64,000 nt of DNA, taken from assembly GCA_030052745.1 (NCBI GenBank), contig JANBVO010000002.1:558001-622000 (forward strand), written 5' to 3'. This document shows, one piece after another, positions 11,101 to 22,987 of the stretch. The translations under genes were made by a program, and so were the position numbers. Under the pieces are notes generated by a model. It searched no databases and was not told the DNA's origin. It was given only the letters and a program-made list of their open reading frames with translations. Origin of the DNA: Pleurostoma richardsiae (Eukaryota > Ascomycota > Sordariomycetes > Calosphaeriales > Pleurostomataceae). Position 1 is the stretch's first letter. The number at the start of each line of letters is the position of its first letter.

Positions 11101-14100
11101 GAAATATCATGGCGAGGTGCCAATTAATGTCGAAATTGCAAACACACGGCTGGAGTACCTCATGACGCCCAAGGATAATGACCTAGACCGTTTACTGGCC
11201 CTCATCACGCCGTCGAAAGCGAAGTTTGACGACAATGATGACGAAATCATGGTCGACACTCTTCTGCGGCAGAGGCGGAAAGGGCCAGTCCTGCGACTGA
11301 ATTTCGACAAGGTGAGCGCTAGACTTGTAAAGCTTCACCAGCTGAGCTGTCTACCTGCGCTTGGCGAAGAGATCGCTCGATTGGGGACCGTTGCCAAGTA
11401 CCTACCTGAAGACGACCGACCAGGCTTGTTGACACTGGGACTTGTGCGAGCAGTCGATCTGTCTGTGGATGTGGGAGGCAGATTTGGTGTTGTGAACGCC
11501 GCGCTCGGCGACCTAGAGATTGGTCATATCACTATCCCGTCTCTGGTGGCGTTTGGCGTCGGTTCTATCACAGTGAATCGCAACAAAATCGAGGAACTGC
11601 TGGGCTCTTCACATGTTTCCCGGACAGGTCTTCTAGCCCAGACTCCGGTGCTTATGGTGCGGGTCATTGGGGATGAAATGGAGCCTGTGATAAAAGTGCG
11701 CATGAGGAATCTGAACATTGAATACCGCGTACCCACCATTATGGACCTTCTGGATCTGGGCGAGGATGCCACACCACAGGACTTTGAAGCTAGCCTAGCC
11801 GCTTCAGTAGCAAACCTAGGTGAACAAGCCCATGCAGCAATCACCGGCAAGGAAGAGAAGCCAAAGGTCAAGAGCAACACTACGAAACCAACTGTGGTCG
11901 ACTTGGCTTTTAATGAATGCCTTATCGGTTTGAACCCGCTCGGCATAACTTCGAAGCTGGTTATTGTGCTCACGGACGCTCGCCTGGAGGTCGCCCTTCC
12001 GAAAGACGATAACGTTAACGCCGTGGGTCACCTGAAGAAGGCGTCAGTCCTGCTGATTGATGATATATCGCTTGCCGAAGCTCACCAAGGGACTGAACAG
12101 CCGAGGCAAAGGCCGTCTTTTGTCTCGCAGCGCCCAGCGGATATGGTGTCTAATCTTTGCGCCAAGGGGTTCGTCGACATCTGCCAAATCTCTTCCGCCC
12201 AGGCTACCATTCAAGTTACGACTACCTCAGAAGGGGAGAAGCATATAGACGTCGAGCTACGAGACGACCTTTTGGTCATGGAGACGTGTGCCGACTCTAC
12301 GCAGACCCTGATCGCCCTGGCGAATGCACTGAAACCGCCGACCCCCCCTAGTAAGGAGGTCAAGTACAAAACTGAAGTGATTCCGGTCCAGGACCTTCTC
12401 GCGTCGATCTCTGCCGATGCATTCGGCAAAGCTGAGGGTGATTACGACTTCGACAAGGACTTTGCCCTTGCTCAGGAAATTGACGAAGACGAGGATCCTT
12501 TTGAGGCGGATGATTCGAACCCGAGTCCTCTGAACGTTGACTCGCAATATTACCAGGAGGAACCGGAGGTTGCCGAGAACTTGTTCGACGCCACATCGTC
12601 TTCGATTATCTCGAACCGCACTACTACCCAGGACACAAAAGATGGTGTTCTCCTCACGCACTTTAGTACGGAGGCAATCGTAGACGATGGTTCAGATCTC
12701 GACGTTCAAGAGAACTACTTCGGCACCGGCTCCGTTCTTGAGGGGACGGCCCACAGGTGGAACTCCGCACAGAATACCTATGACAGGAAGAATGACCCGA
12801 AGGTCCACAGGAGTCCTCTGAAAGTGTGTGTCCGAGATGTGCATATAATCTGGAACCTATTTGACGGCTACGACTGGCAGCATACACGCGAGGTCATCAC
12901 CAAGACGGTTCAAGAAGTGGAGACGAAAGCTTACGAGCGCCGGACTCGTGGCGATCGGCGGCCCGCATTCGAACAGGACCTCGAGGAGGAAGAGGCAGTT
13001 ATTGGAGACTTCCTGTTTAATTCCATCTACATCGGAATCCCGGCGAACCATGACCCAAGGGAATTGACGCAGGCTATCAACCAGCAACTAGACAAGAGGT
13101 CTGAGACGGAGTCGATAGCAACGACGACTGTCACTGCAACGACTAGTCGGGCTGGTGGTAGTCATCGGTCCAGGGCGAAGAAGCTGAGGCTCAACCGAAG
13201 CCGGCACCACAAGATCACATTCGAGCTCAAAGGCGTCAACGTAGACGTAGTAACCTTCCCTCCAGGCTCTGGAGAGACCGAGAGCTCCATCGATGTGCGC
13301 ATCAGAGACCTCGACATCTTTGATCATGTTCCAACATCCACATGGAAGAAGTTCGCGACATATGACCAGGATGCCGGCGAGAGGGAGATGGGCACTAGCA
13401 TGGTCCACCTCGAGTTGCTCAACGTCAAGCCAGTGCCTGAGCTGGCTGCATCGGAAATCGTTCTCAAGGCTACCGTTCTTCCTCTCCGTCTCCATGTGGA
13501 TCAAGATGCGCTAGATTTCATCACGCGCTTCTTCGAGTTCAAAGATGACTCCACGCCTGTGCACGGCTCTCCAAGTGACGTGCCGTTCATCCAACGGGCA
13601 GAAGTGAACGCCGTTCCCGTCAAGCTTGACTTCAAGCCCAAGCGTGTTGACTACGCCGGGCTCCGCTCCGGACACACCACAGAGTTCATGAACTTTCTCA
13701 TCCTTGACAGCGCCACGATGGTCCTGCGTCACACGATCATCTACGGCGTGTCGGGCTTCGATAGGCTGGGCAAGACCCTCAACGATATCTGGATGCCAGA
13801 CGTCAAGCGAACTCAGCTCCCAGGAGTGCTCGCCGGCCTGGCGCCCGTGCGCTCCCTCGTCAACGTCGGGAGCGGCTTCAAGGACCTCATCGAGGTCCCC
13901 ATGCGCGAGTATAAGCGCGACGGGCGCATCGTTCGTAGCATAGGTAAGGGGGCCGCGGCGTTCGCGCGCACCACGGGCACAGAGATCGTCAAGCTCGGCG
14001 CGAAGATGGCAATCGGGACGCAGTACGTGCTGCAGGGCGCGGAGGGCATGCTCGTCAAGAACCCGCAGGACCAGGGCGGCGGCGGCACGTCCATCTCATC

Positions 14101-14506
14101 CGGGTGGGAAGAGGAGGACCCGGAACAGCCGGAGGAGAGGAAACAGATCAGCCTTTACGCGGATCAGCCGACGGGGGTGGTGCAGGGCCTGCGGCACGCG
14201 TACGCCAGCCTGAGCAGGGACTTGAGCACTGCGCGCGACGCGGTGATCGCGGTGCCGGCGGAGGTGATGGAGAGCCAGAGCGCGCAGGGGGCCGCCAAGG
14301 CGGTGCTGAGGAGGGCGCCGACGATTATCTTCCGGCCGGCGATCGGAGCGACCAGGGCCATCGGGCAGACGCTCATGGGGGCGACAAATGCGCTGGATCC
14401 GAAGAATATTCGGCGGGCGGAGGATGTGAGTTTTGTCTGGCCCTCTCGTCGTGTGGAATCGTGCTAACGGCTACGGCAGAAATACAAGTCTGGGCCTGGA
14501 CGATGA
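8178..14506 (+). CDS. atg2: Autophagy-related protein 2 (lipid-transfer protein)
   Basis: Three exons, 8178-8351, 8438-14425 and 14480-14506, encode about 2062 residues, the usual Atg2 size. The last intron has a CTAAC branch site and the last exon encodes only KYKSGPGR and the stop. The N-terminus carries the chorein-type motif ([38 protein letters not shown]). This is the hallmark of the Vps13/Atg2 bridge-like lipid-transfer family. Residues of roughly 150-600 are acidic and Ser/Pro-rich, probably disordered. The C-terminal ATG_C region is marked by [53 protein letters not shown] and an amphipathic tail. In the family, Atg2 tethers the ER to the growing phagophore with Atg9 and Atg18 and moves phospholipids between them. 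Family and extent are very secure; the exact first-intron join is well supported by the consensus. Confidence 0.95.
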
Positions 14507-15622
14507 GGGCCCTGTCTTCCAATCTTACCAGAATCACGGACACAGACATGCGAAAAGCTCATCCTCGCTCTCGGGAGCCTCGCACCACTCAGACTATTCA
14601 CCTGGAACAGTGTTCCCAAACACAGACTGGCGGTCACATATATCACTGCGCATTGCAAGGCCATACATTCGTTTTCTGCTAGAGATACCACTGCGCAAGA
14701 CCCAGGGGCAGGTATACTGACGACACGACCATTTTGTTTTCGTTTCTTTCTTTCTTTTGCGTTTTATGTAGACACGACCATAGCCATGAGCCACACACAG
14801 CCAGCCACTTGCTTTACAACTCTTGCTTTTCATGGATCGGGCTGCATCTAGAACGGGGCGTTCATCAGGCGGCAAGGACTTCACGGTTACGGACCAGCAC
14901 CCGAGAACACAGATTGAACAGAGCCAGCCTGCGTGTCGTCGCTGGGAGGGGGCATATATGTTCTTGGATAGCAGCGCGATACGGCGCTGGTGGTGGAGAA
15001 AGAGGCACGACAGACCGGATCTGCAGGTAAATAGATACCAGAATGAACTCAATGTATCGATGATTCCGCTTCCTGAGATGATAGGTGCTAGTGGGTGTGG
15101 AGAGCGACGCTTTTGATGGTTATTTCGAGTGGGAAAATGCACTCGATGCTATTTCCGTCAAGCCTCTTCTCCATCGCTGTGGGACATTAATATTTGATGC
15201 TGGATTTAGAACAGACGCTGGGAAATAGCAAAGATTCCAAAATCACGATTAAAACAGAAGCCCAAAAAACTGGCAAGCGGAGGAGTCGAATGGGGACCCC
15301 TCTGAACCATTCCTGTGGACTGGCCCTCGTGGCTGTTGCTACTATGGAAATCACCCTCAGAGCAGGATCTTAAAGGACGATTAGGCGTAGGTACCAAGTA
15401 CGCCATGTCAACCTCCCCAACCACGTCTGCTTTTTGGCGAAATTTGATTCATACGCCCTGGGCCAATGCGGTTCGCAGAGTGAGGCCTCAGGCTCCCCCC
15501 TCCTTAATGAATGGCAGAACAACCAAACCGCACCTCGGTTTACCATTCACTTTTCCGGTCAGAGTCCCTCGTCCTCAAATCCATTGTATTTCATACTGAT
15601 CGCACGTCATAACCCGTGCCGC
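14507..15622. other. Convergent 3' flanks of atg2 and the GT8 gene
   Basis: About 1.1 kb between two genes transcribed toward each other. It should contain both 3' UTRs. No coding or RNA gene was recognised. Confidence 0.4.
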
Positions 15623-16697
15623 TCAAAACCCATCATCCGGCACGCCCTTCTCCCTCTCCTGCTCCCTCCGCTCCTTGTTCACGGCCGCCCACCACCGGTG
15701 CGTCTCGTCCTTGCTCGTGCTCTCCCCCCGCTCGTCCAGCTCGTCCCACGGGTTCGGGGTCAGGATGTAGTGGACGTTCTTGACGTGCTCGTCCCGCCAG
15801 ATGGCGTCGTGCACGCCCGGCCAGCGCAGGGTCTTGAGCGCGTTGTACACGTACGGCAGCGGCACCCAGCGGCCGCGGTACAGGTCGGACAGCAGGGACT
15901 GGTCCGCGAAGTCCATGGACGCGGCGTTGGCCTCCATGTGCGCCACGATCTGCGCGAACAGCTCCGCCGACGGGTTGACCACCTGCAGCCCGCCGTTCAT
16001 GAAGCCCAGCGGGCCGACGGCCGGGTCGGCGCCCGTGCTCTGCGCCGCGTCCGGGTCGCCGTGCTGCGAGGTGAAGGCGCAGTTGGCGGGGACCCAGTCG
16101 GCCGGATAGTGCGGCTTGCGCAGCGGGTTGCACACGCAGGCGTGGCCGGCGGCGAAGACCCGGCGGGAGCCCGGGTCGCCCCTGGCGGCGGCGGAGGGGT
16201 CGTCGAGCTCGAGGTCCATAAGCTCGTCCATGTTGCGCAGGACGAGCATGTCGGAGTCGAGCTGGACGACGCGGTCGTACTGCGCCAGCGAGAAGGGCGT
16301 CAGCTTGCTCCAGCAGTCGTAGAAGCGCGGGTCGGCGCTGTAGTCGCGCGACGCCGTCGGCAGCAGATACTCGATGCGCTGGGCGGGGACGCCGCGCGCC
16401 GCGAGGGCGGCGAGCCCCGAGGCCGGGAAGGTGTCGGTGTAGAGGGCCACGAGCGGGTAGGCGGACCCGGTCTTCTTGAGGGAGAAGTCCAGCGTGAGCA
16501 GGCCCGGCAGGTAGGCCGTGTTGGTGATGAGGGTGGTCCAGACTGCGATGCGTGTCAGTCCATTGGTCGAGAGCAGGTCTCGCTCGAGGTGAGCGAGACG
16601 GGGATAAGAAGGAGATGCGTGCATGCAGTCCCGACTAGGCTCATGCATGCGCAAACATACCTTTGCTGGAGTCCACGGCCCGCTTACCGTCAGCCAT
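15623..16697 (-). CDS. Glycosyltransferase family 8 (glycogenin/galactinol synthase-like)
   Basis: Exons 16661-16697 and 15623-16542 encode about 318 residues from ATG 16697 (MADGKRAVDSSK). The first intron has a GTATGT donor. The protein shows the GT8 layout: VWTTLITNTAYLPGLLTLDFSLKKTGS at the start, then the nucleotide-sugar and metal-binding DxD motif within QLDSDMLVLRNMDEL. A FMNGGLQVVNPS acceptor-site block, DQSLLSDLYRGRW, and KNVHYILTPNPWDE with the C-terminal metal-ligand histidine follow. Enzymes of this family transfer a sugar from a UDP-sugar. Fungal members of this size are cytosolic and mostly uncharacterised; no signal peptide or membrane segment is visible. The acceptor cannot be read from sequence. 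The gene is very GC-rich in third positions, which creates long false open frames on the opposite strand. Confidence 0.88.
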
Positions 16698-17571
16698 CTT
16701 GCTGCTGTGCGATGCTTGCGCCTGAAAGGTGGGGGAGTTGAGCGTAGGAGTCGACTCCGCGACTCTCCCTAGAAGAGTCGCAAGCAGACAGGCACGTACA
16801 GTACAATAATCACAGGCTCACCCGCGGGTCTCTTATATCGGGCTCCCTGAGCTTGAGATTATATTATCATCAGCCCGCTGCCGAATGTTTTCCTATTTGT
16901 CATACTCGATAGGGCCGTTTTTTGACGTGGCCAGGCAGAAAATGCTCCCCCGCGCCGAAAGAGGACCCCTGAAGAATGGCGTTATCGGCGGCGATTTGCG
17001 CTAACTGCGTTAGCTGGAAGCCTAGAACTCGGATCGAGGCTTCGGCTTACCCCCTATCACGGCTCGGAGTTTATCGTGGTGGATGGCGGGCGGCACTGGT
17101 TTCAGCGTCAATCCGGCAGACCCTTCAAAGCATCTGTGTCCGCTGTTTTTTGATTCAAAACCGAGGCTGAGCGAGCTTTAAAGTTGCCTCAGGGCCATGC
17201 TGACCCCCCTTTTTTGTTGCTGGTCGTCGACCATCACTCACCGGAGGACACAGGTAAGACTCGTACACATGAAGGAGATGGCTGGCACGACAGGAGTCAC
17301 GGGCACCCTCAAGTAGGACGACGACGCCGGATGCCCAACAGCGGAAATACGGGTAGGCCGTAACGTGTAACAGCGAACACGGACGCGAATCTTCGCCGTT
17401 CCACCCCATAGCAGTTGTTGGGGCATCAGTTTCTCGGTATGCTGATACATAGACATGTGCAAAGAATGCCCGACCGTACTAGACGACTGTTCCGAATCGT
17501 CATTCTCTAACTAACCCATATGGGCATCCTCATGGTCGACTTCAGAGCCATTCTCGGGCTCACTGTCGTCC
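16698..17571. other. Intergenic upstream of the GT8 gene
   Basis: About 0.87 kb. It holds the GT8 promoter side near 16700-16860 and the 3' flank of the next minus-strand gene. No gene was seen. Confidence 0.4.
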
Positions 17572-19876
17572 TCACTCATCTGAGGACAACCAGGGGCTAT
17601 CAGTATCAGAATAGAAGTGTAGAGGTTCCATTTCACGGTGATACACCCGGCAGCCGTCTGCTGAGAACCACCACTCCAGAGTCCCACACAGCGGAATAGA
17701 AAGCCAATTGGCGTTGCGAAGGGGGCGGATGCGTCTAGCAGCGGCGGGATTGTTCTTCTTGCTGCAGATGCCGCTGTGAGCATTCCTGTTGCCTCGGAGC
17801 GTTTCCGCCCCCTCCAGCGACGCCCGGTTGTTTCGCGCTTCCTCCTTGCTCATTGGGCTGAGCACGACGTCTCCGACCCTGTAAAAGTCATCGAGCTCAA
17901 TCGCAAAATTTAACGATTCCATGAGATTGACTCTGAACGGCTCAGTCAGCCAGTCGAAGCGTACGTGTCCCGCACGCTCACGGTGTCCATCGCAGTATTT
18001 CAGCAGCATGCCTACCACAACCGGTGCCGCCCACCTCACACTGTCAATGCAGAAAGATATTTGCTCGGCACCATGTAAGAGACAGGAGGAGTAGAAGGAG
18101 GGAGATGCGTCTTCAGGCTGCCGCGTCATCACCCGCTGGGAAGATGGATAAAAGTCATGGCTGTCGACGATTCGACAATTTGGAGGTCCAGGCATAGTGC
18201 AGATCCAATCTATTCTAGGATTGCCCGGGTCTTTCTTGTTGAAATAGATCCGTGTCTCGTCAGCCGTCACGGGAGAGATGTTACCGTGCCGAGAGAGTCT
18301 TCTGACAGAGCCGGGAGGCTCGTAACCCCCGAAATATGCATCGCGCCTGTGATCAGTCAAGAACTACGGATTACGTTAATAGGGGGAAATGGCAGTCTCG
18401 CTGAGCCAGGTTGAACTCACTGTTAGACCTGCCAGGGAGCCGCCGAACTCACGATCCCTATCCACAACGAGTTTTTGAATTCCGACGATCCTCTCGTCCT
18501 TTGAAACCGGCATGTAGATCCAATGATGAGACTCGTCCTCAGGAAGGCCGCATTCGCGGTAGAACTCGTAATCGGCCTGTTCCCCTATATGTGCATGAAT
18601 GTGAAACAGTGATCTTCCGTCTGTAGCAATAGAATAGCCCGTGGTATCGGGAGCGTTACACCGGAAGGAGAGCATGTAGACAGATTCCCGGACGTTCCTC
18701 ATTATCTGCAGTTCCGTGAGATCTATAGAGTCAAGTTCCACAGTGAGTCGTTGCAAATAAAGGTATGGGAAGGCCAGGCGTCCGTCGTCACATTCCATGT
18801 GGACAAGGTCTCGCAGTTTCAAACCCTGTGGGCCGTGAGCTTCTTAGAAACTGTATGCTCCAAGTGACGGGCAAGGTGCAATCTTGACCGCATGGATTGA
18901 AGACAGACGACTTACATCACTCCTCGTCCTATACCAAGGCATTCCGTGCACCGGGATGGACTTCCACCAACCTCCAGTTGTCTGCACCGATTCTGGTGGT
19001 GGGTAGCTTGTCGCCAAACCGAAACGAATTTGCTTGATCCCGAGATGGTTCTCTTCAATCCAAATCCGAGAGGAAGCCGCGATATACTCGATGCCCTTAG
19101 ACAGGAGGACCTCGCCCTTGCGGGGGGGGAATTGCACGCCAGGTCGCTGGTTACGGAGGCGACTAATGTATGACAACCCGTCAAGCTCAACGTGACATGC
19201 CCACACATCTAGGGTGAGATCGATGAACGACTCCTCCGCAAAGCCCCAGTCATTTGATGGTAGGTCCCTCTGACCTCGAGAGATTCGGTCCGCCAGCTTG
19301 ACAGCGGCAAACTCCGGCAGCAGATATGAGGCGATTTGATTCCAGGCTTCGTATGGGAGGGGCCTCGGCCATACTTGGCCCGCGAGCTCTCTTGTGAGAT
19401 TGCTTACAAGCCATTTCTTCCTCCGTCGCACCTCTGTCACTGCTGGCTTGTAATTAAACCGGGTCGAGGTAAGCAACGTAGGGTGGAAGCAATTCCCCGC
19501 GAACTTCAGGCAGCGCACGTGGATAGCCGCTGTCTTGAGCGGGTCCCGGTGCCGCCGGCATCGGGTACCCGGACAGGCACACACGCCGAAGCTGCCGGCG
19601 TTGCCAGCGGTGGGCCAGGCATGGTGGCCAAGCTTGCAGTCTCGATACCGAAACGGACCCACGAGGAACCCACCAAACAATACTGTAGGAATCAGGGTAC
19701 ATTCAAGGAATCAGGCACTGGGGCCACAGACCTGGGTATACGGCGTCGTCGTCGAAGCCGAGGTCATTCGACTCAAAATCAAACTGGCAAAGGCGACAAT
19801 AATCATCCATCAAGCAGACGACCTTCGAAACTTCCCCACGTTCGGTTCCCGAAAGCCGGTAATCGTACAGTGACAT
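17572..19876 (-). CDS. Uncharacterised fungal protein with Cys-rich N-terminus and F-box-like segment
   Basis: Four exons, 19732-19876, 18916-19682, 18421-18825 and 17572-18363, join in frame to about 702 residues. The start is ATG at 19876 (MSLYDYRLSG). The N-terminal part has paired cysteines (CRLCQFDFE; a CACPGTRCRRH cluster), which could bind zinc. An F-box-like stretch follows, with PLPYEAWNQIASYLLPEFA and then LADRISRG. Later parts resemble a fungal F-box-type family: a LDGLSYISRLR segment, GIKQIRFGL, a GWWKSIPV block, HFYSDTDSPWLSS at the end. No catalytic motif was recognised, so no function is assigned. If the F-box reading is right, it could be a substrate receptor of an SCF ubiquitin ligase. 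The join of exons 3 and 4 (CGTAG acceptor) is the least certain, because a second start (MTDHRRD) lies nearby. The gene faces gpi11 across a 382-base divergent promoter. Confidence 0.6.
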
Positions 19877-20258
19877 GTTGAAGCGGACAGCACACTGTGT
19901 CAGAACCACGCTTGTAGGAGTCAGCCGCGCCCTGAAGCGGCTGTCTTAGAAGTCCTTGGGATGCTGAGACTGAGGTTTCCCAAACTTTGCTCCTGTTACT
20001 TATTCTACACCAGCATTAAGACTGGCAATCCCACAGTTAGGTGAGCATCTGGTCTTGTGAACTCAGGAAGTCAGCCTCACCTACCCTCCGAACTTACCTG
20101 CATCACAGCTGAGGGGGCTTCTTGTTATCGTTATCATCACGTGACAGCGATTTTTCTTGCCGGTCCCCGAGCCGGCAGCCCAAAGCCATTTCGAAGCTGT
20201 GAGCTTCTTTTCTCTTGCACAGAAGCGTGTTGTGGTATTGAACGCCTGCTCCGCCATT
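19877..20258. promoter_or_regulatory. Divergent promoter region between the unknown gene and gpi11
   Basis: 382 bases between two opposite start codons, so it must carry both core promoters and leaders. No specific factor site is claimed. Confidence 0.45.
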
Positions 20259-21101
20259 ATGCCTCTGATTGACCCAGTGACTATGTCTTCGTCGATCGTG
20301 AAGGGCAGCAAGTCCCCGACAGCAGTTACGACGACATCGACAAAGGCCGCTGAACCGACGCAGCTGCATCCCGTCCACACCAACCCGACTTCGGTCTCGC
20401 AAGCCGCTAGACATATCTTTCCTGCTGCGCTGCTGGCCGTGTTCGCCGCGTCATTCAATCACCTCGTGGCGGATCCAGTCTCTACATTGGCGACGTATCT
20501 ACCAGTGTGCGCCGTACTCCAGCTCTGCTATGCGCTGATCTGCTTGCCGGTGGCAGGCTCCCCCTCCGGCAAGGCGCGGAAGCACCGGCCTCGCGAGAAA
20601 AGGAAGGCCGGCGAGGCAGCCGGCCCCAATGTCATCATTGTACGGTCTATTACCATGACCTGCTTTTCTCCTGACGGTCTGACTGGGACTAACTTTTATG
20701 TAATTCAGGCCGCAGTTCTCTCCCTCGTCCTCACTACTCTCGCCGTCCCTGTCCTCTACTCGGCCATGATCCTCTTTGGCGCACCCGTGCTCACCCACCT
20801 CCCGCACACCCTCCTGTGCGCGGCACACCTCGCCACCCTGACGGTCTTCCCGCTGGTGTACGTTCATGGCGTAGACTCGTCTGCCTGGGCCGCAGTGGCA
20901 GGCCTGAGAGCGCCCTTCGACGAGACATTTGGCGGGCTGGTGGGCGGGTTCCTCGGTGCCTGGCTCGGCGCCGTGCCGATTCCGCTGGACTGGGACAGGG
21001 AATGGCAAAAGTGGCCGGTTACGATTCTGTGCGGCATATACGCTGGCTATCTAGCGGGCAGGGTGATTGGGGGCACCATCGCGTTCGGGAAGAAGTTCTG
21101 A
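20259..21101 (+). CDS. gpi11: GPI-anchor biosynthesis protein Gpi11 (PIG-F family)
   Basis: Exons 20259-20639 and 20709-21101 encode about 257 residues from ATG 20259 (MPLIDPVTMSSS). An upstream in-frame extension lacks family resemblance, so this ATG is preferred. The PIG-F pattern is clear: several transmembrane segments, a basic KHRPREKRKAGE loop, then VLYSAMILFGAPVLTHLPHT, TLLCAAHLATLTVFPLVYVHGVD and the terminal PLDWDREWQKWPVTI and GGTIAFGKKF. Gpi11/PIG-F is an ER membrane protein that works with the ethanolamine-phosphate transferases Gpi13 and Gpi7 late in GPI-anchor assembly. The 69-base intron (GTACGG donor, TTCAG acceptor) contains no stop and keeps frame, so a retained-intron form with 23 extra residues is possible. 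Removing it restores a continuous hydrophobic segment, so the spliced form is preferred. Confidence 0.88.
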   Translation: MPLIDPVTMSSSIVKGSKSPTAVTTTSTKAAEPTQLHPVHTNPTSVSQAARHIFPAALLAVFAASFNHLVADPVSTLATYLPVCAVLQLCYALICLPVAGSPSGKARKHRPREKRKAGEAAGPNVIIVRSITMTCFSPDGLTGTNFYVIQAAVLSLVLTTLAVPVLYSAMILFGAPVLTHLPHTLLCAAHLATLTVFPLVYVHGVDSSAWAAVAGLRAPFDETFGGLVGGFLGAWLGAVPIPLDWDREWQKWPVTILCGIYAGYLAGRVIGGTIAFGKKF

Positions 21102-22598
21102 GCTAGCCAGTGGTTGTAGGCCGGCCGCTCAGTACCTGAATGGTCCTCAGTACGAAAGATGGTTGACGCCCCGGCCGATCAATACACCGAGACAGCTTCC
21201 GCAAGCGGGTGATGGGAATACTCTCTGTCGGCTTTGTTCTATCGGGAGTTGCGCCCACCCAACTAGGACCGGGACCGTTGACGGCCCATTACCGCTGGCG
21301 AATAGGCTTGACCCATCGTCTAGTCTGTGCCGGATATGCATCCACATTGGCACCCTTTGAGCTTGAACTCCCAACGGGACAACGACGAGAGCTGCATAGC
21401 CACAATACTCACGATAGGAGGCAAGAGACGGGATGTGGGAAGCACTCCGTCACTGGTCACTAGAGGGCGATACCAAGAGTTTGAGAAGGGCATTGGAGTG
21501 CCGATATAGCAGGTCAAAGTGATGCAAGTTTGGCAACGAACTATCATCACCTCCATGTACCTAATAATAGATGCCGGGATCTTCTGAAGAGAGCTGGACT
21601 TGCAGGGGAGCATCAATGCCAAGATCGGTGTGTGATCAGCCACGCAAGACGCGCCACTGCGCCACACCAAGAAGTCAAGAGGGTCATCAGCCACATCCAT
21701 TATGTCATGGCTTGTGCAATGCAGGGGTGGCACCAGGCGGCGCGATGACGTAACTGCTAGCTCTGTGATGTTTTGGCGGGAGCGACAAGCAAACAAGCAT
21801 CACTGTGGGACGGCAGAGACACGCAATGGAGGCGGTCATAGTAGTGAATGGAAGTCGCTGGTACAAGTGACGAGCGGGCTGGCACGAATTGGCAGGAGCG
21901 CAGGATCTGAAACGGCAGAAATGGAAGGGAAAACCTGCGGTTTCTGGAGGCTTTAACTTTGCCTGTCCTTAGCTGCTTCCGGCCACATTGGCCCGGCCTA
22001 AGAATCGATGGTGCTGCTCAAGGGCCGCGGCACACCGGCCAGACGGGCAGCCAGCTGGTCAATGGTGGCTGACGCGATACGTACCCGCTACCTTGGCCAA
22101 GGGGAGGAAGATCCGGCTGACCAAAGAGAAAACCGGGCAGCAGCGGCCAATGCATTCATCGCCCGGTGTATGACGCAGCTTTGACCCGTGAGCAAGGGTT
22201 GGCACGCCGGCGGGCGCTACTGGGCCGTGACAGGACAGGGCGACACTGGAAGCGCCGGCCCCATCATGCAAATCCTCATTCAGCGAGGTACTCCGTCCCG
22301 CACCCACCCGGCAAGCTGTCAGCAGGTACCTCTCGCATTAGTGAGCGCGCAGCGCCGCTCGCTTTCCTCACCTCGATCTGGGACGACGCCCGATATTTAA
22401 AAACCAGCCACCCCTCTTTCGCTGACCAAGGCCACGATCCCACTTGTGCTCCGTATTCAAAAACACAACCCCAAAAACAACTAAAGCGGACTGCTGCTCC
22501 TGCAAAGCATTCGCACCCGCACGACTTCTACTCCAACCTTCGCCCAGCCGCAGATCGTCTGATTCTCAACTAGAGCTCGTCTCTCCCACACAGTCACA
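21102..22598. other. Intergenic between gpi11 and pmp3
   Basis: About 1.5 kb. The last 250 bases, C-rich with AAACAACTAAAGC-type leader sequence, look like the promoter and 5' UTR of the strongly expressed pmp3 type. No other gene was recognised. Confidence 0.4.
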
Positions 22599-22987
22599 AT
22601 GCCTTTCACTGCCAGGTAAGTCTCGTCTTTGCAAGCCCTCCCAAACGTGAAACTCGCCAGTGAGAGCATCAGCAGCTGACAAGCGCCCCTTCTCTCTCTG
22701 CAGCGACATCTGCAAGATCATCCTTGCCGTCATCCTGCCGCCTCTGGGTGTCTTCCTGGAGCGGGGATGCGGTCCGGACCTGCTCATCAACGTCCTGTTG
22801 ACCATCCTGGGTTACCTGCCTGGTATCATCCACGCTCTGTATGTGCTTCGCCCGCTCTGACCTCTTGGCCGGTGCATTTCCCGGCGTCTCTGCGCGATGC
22901 GCGAGTCGCCCGGAGGATCCGGCACTACCCTTGCTTGGCACCGCCTGCTGACAGCGCCATTCTAGGTACATTATCCTCAAGTATTAA
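22599..22987 (+). CDS. pmp3: Plasma-membrane proteolipid 3 (Pmp3, UPF0057)
   Basis: Exons 22599-22615, 22704-22838 and 22966-22987 make a 57-residue protein that is too short to find without splicing. It begins MPFTARS? in outline; the first intron splits a serine codon (AG then C), giving MPFTASDICKIILAVILPP. The family motif is complete: ILPPLGVFLERGCGPDLLINVLLTILGYLPGIIHALYIILKY. The two hydrophobic helices are joined by the conserved GCGPD turn. Pmp3 proteins sit in the plasma membrane. In yeast, loss hyperpolarises the membrane and increases sensitivity to Na+ and other cations; plant and fungal copies are often salt- or cold-induced. The family assignment and exon joins are secure. Confidence 0.95.

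Noticed and set aside
15434-16741. 435-codon open frame on the plus strand opposite the GT8 gene
   Set aside because: It mirrors the GC-rich third positions of the real minus-strand gene, is full of R, G, A and V, and has no family features.
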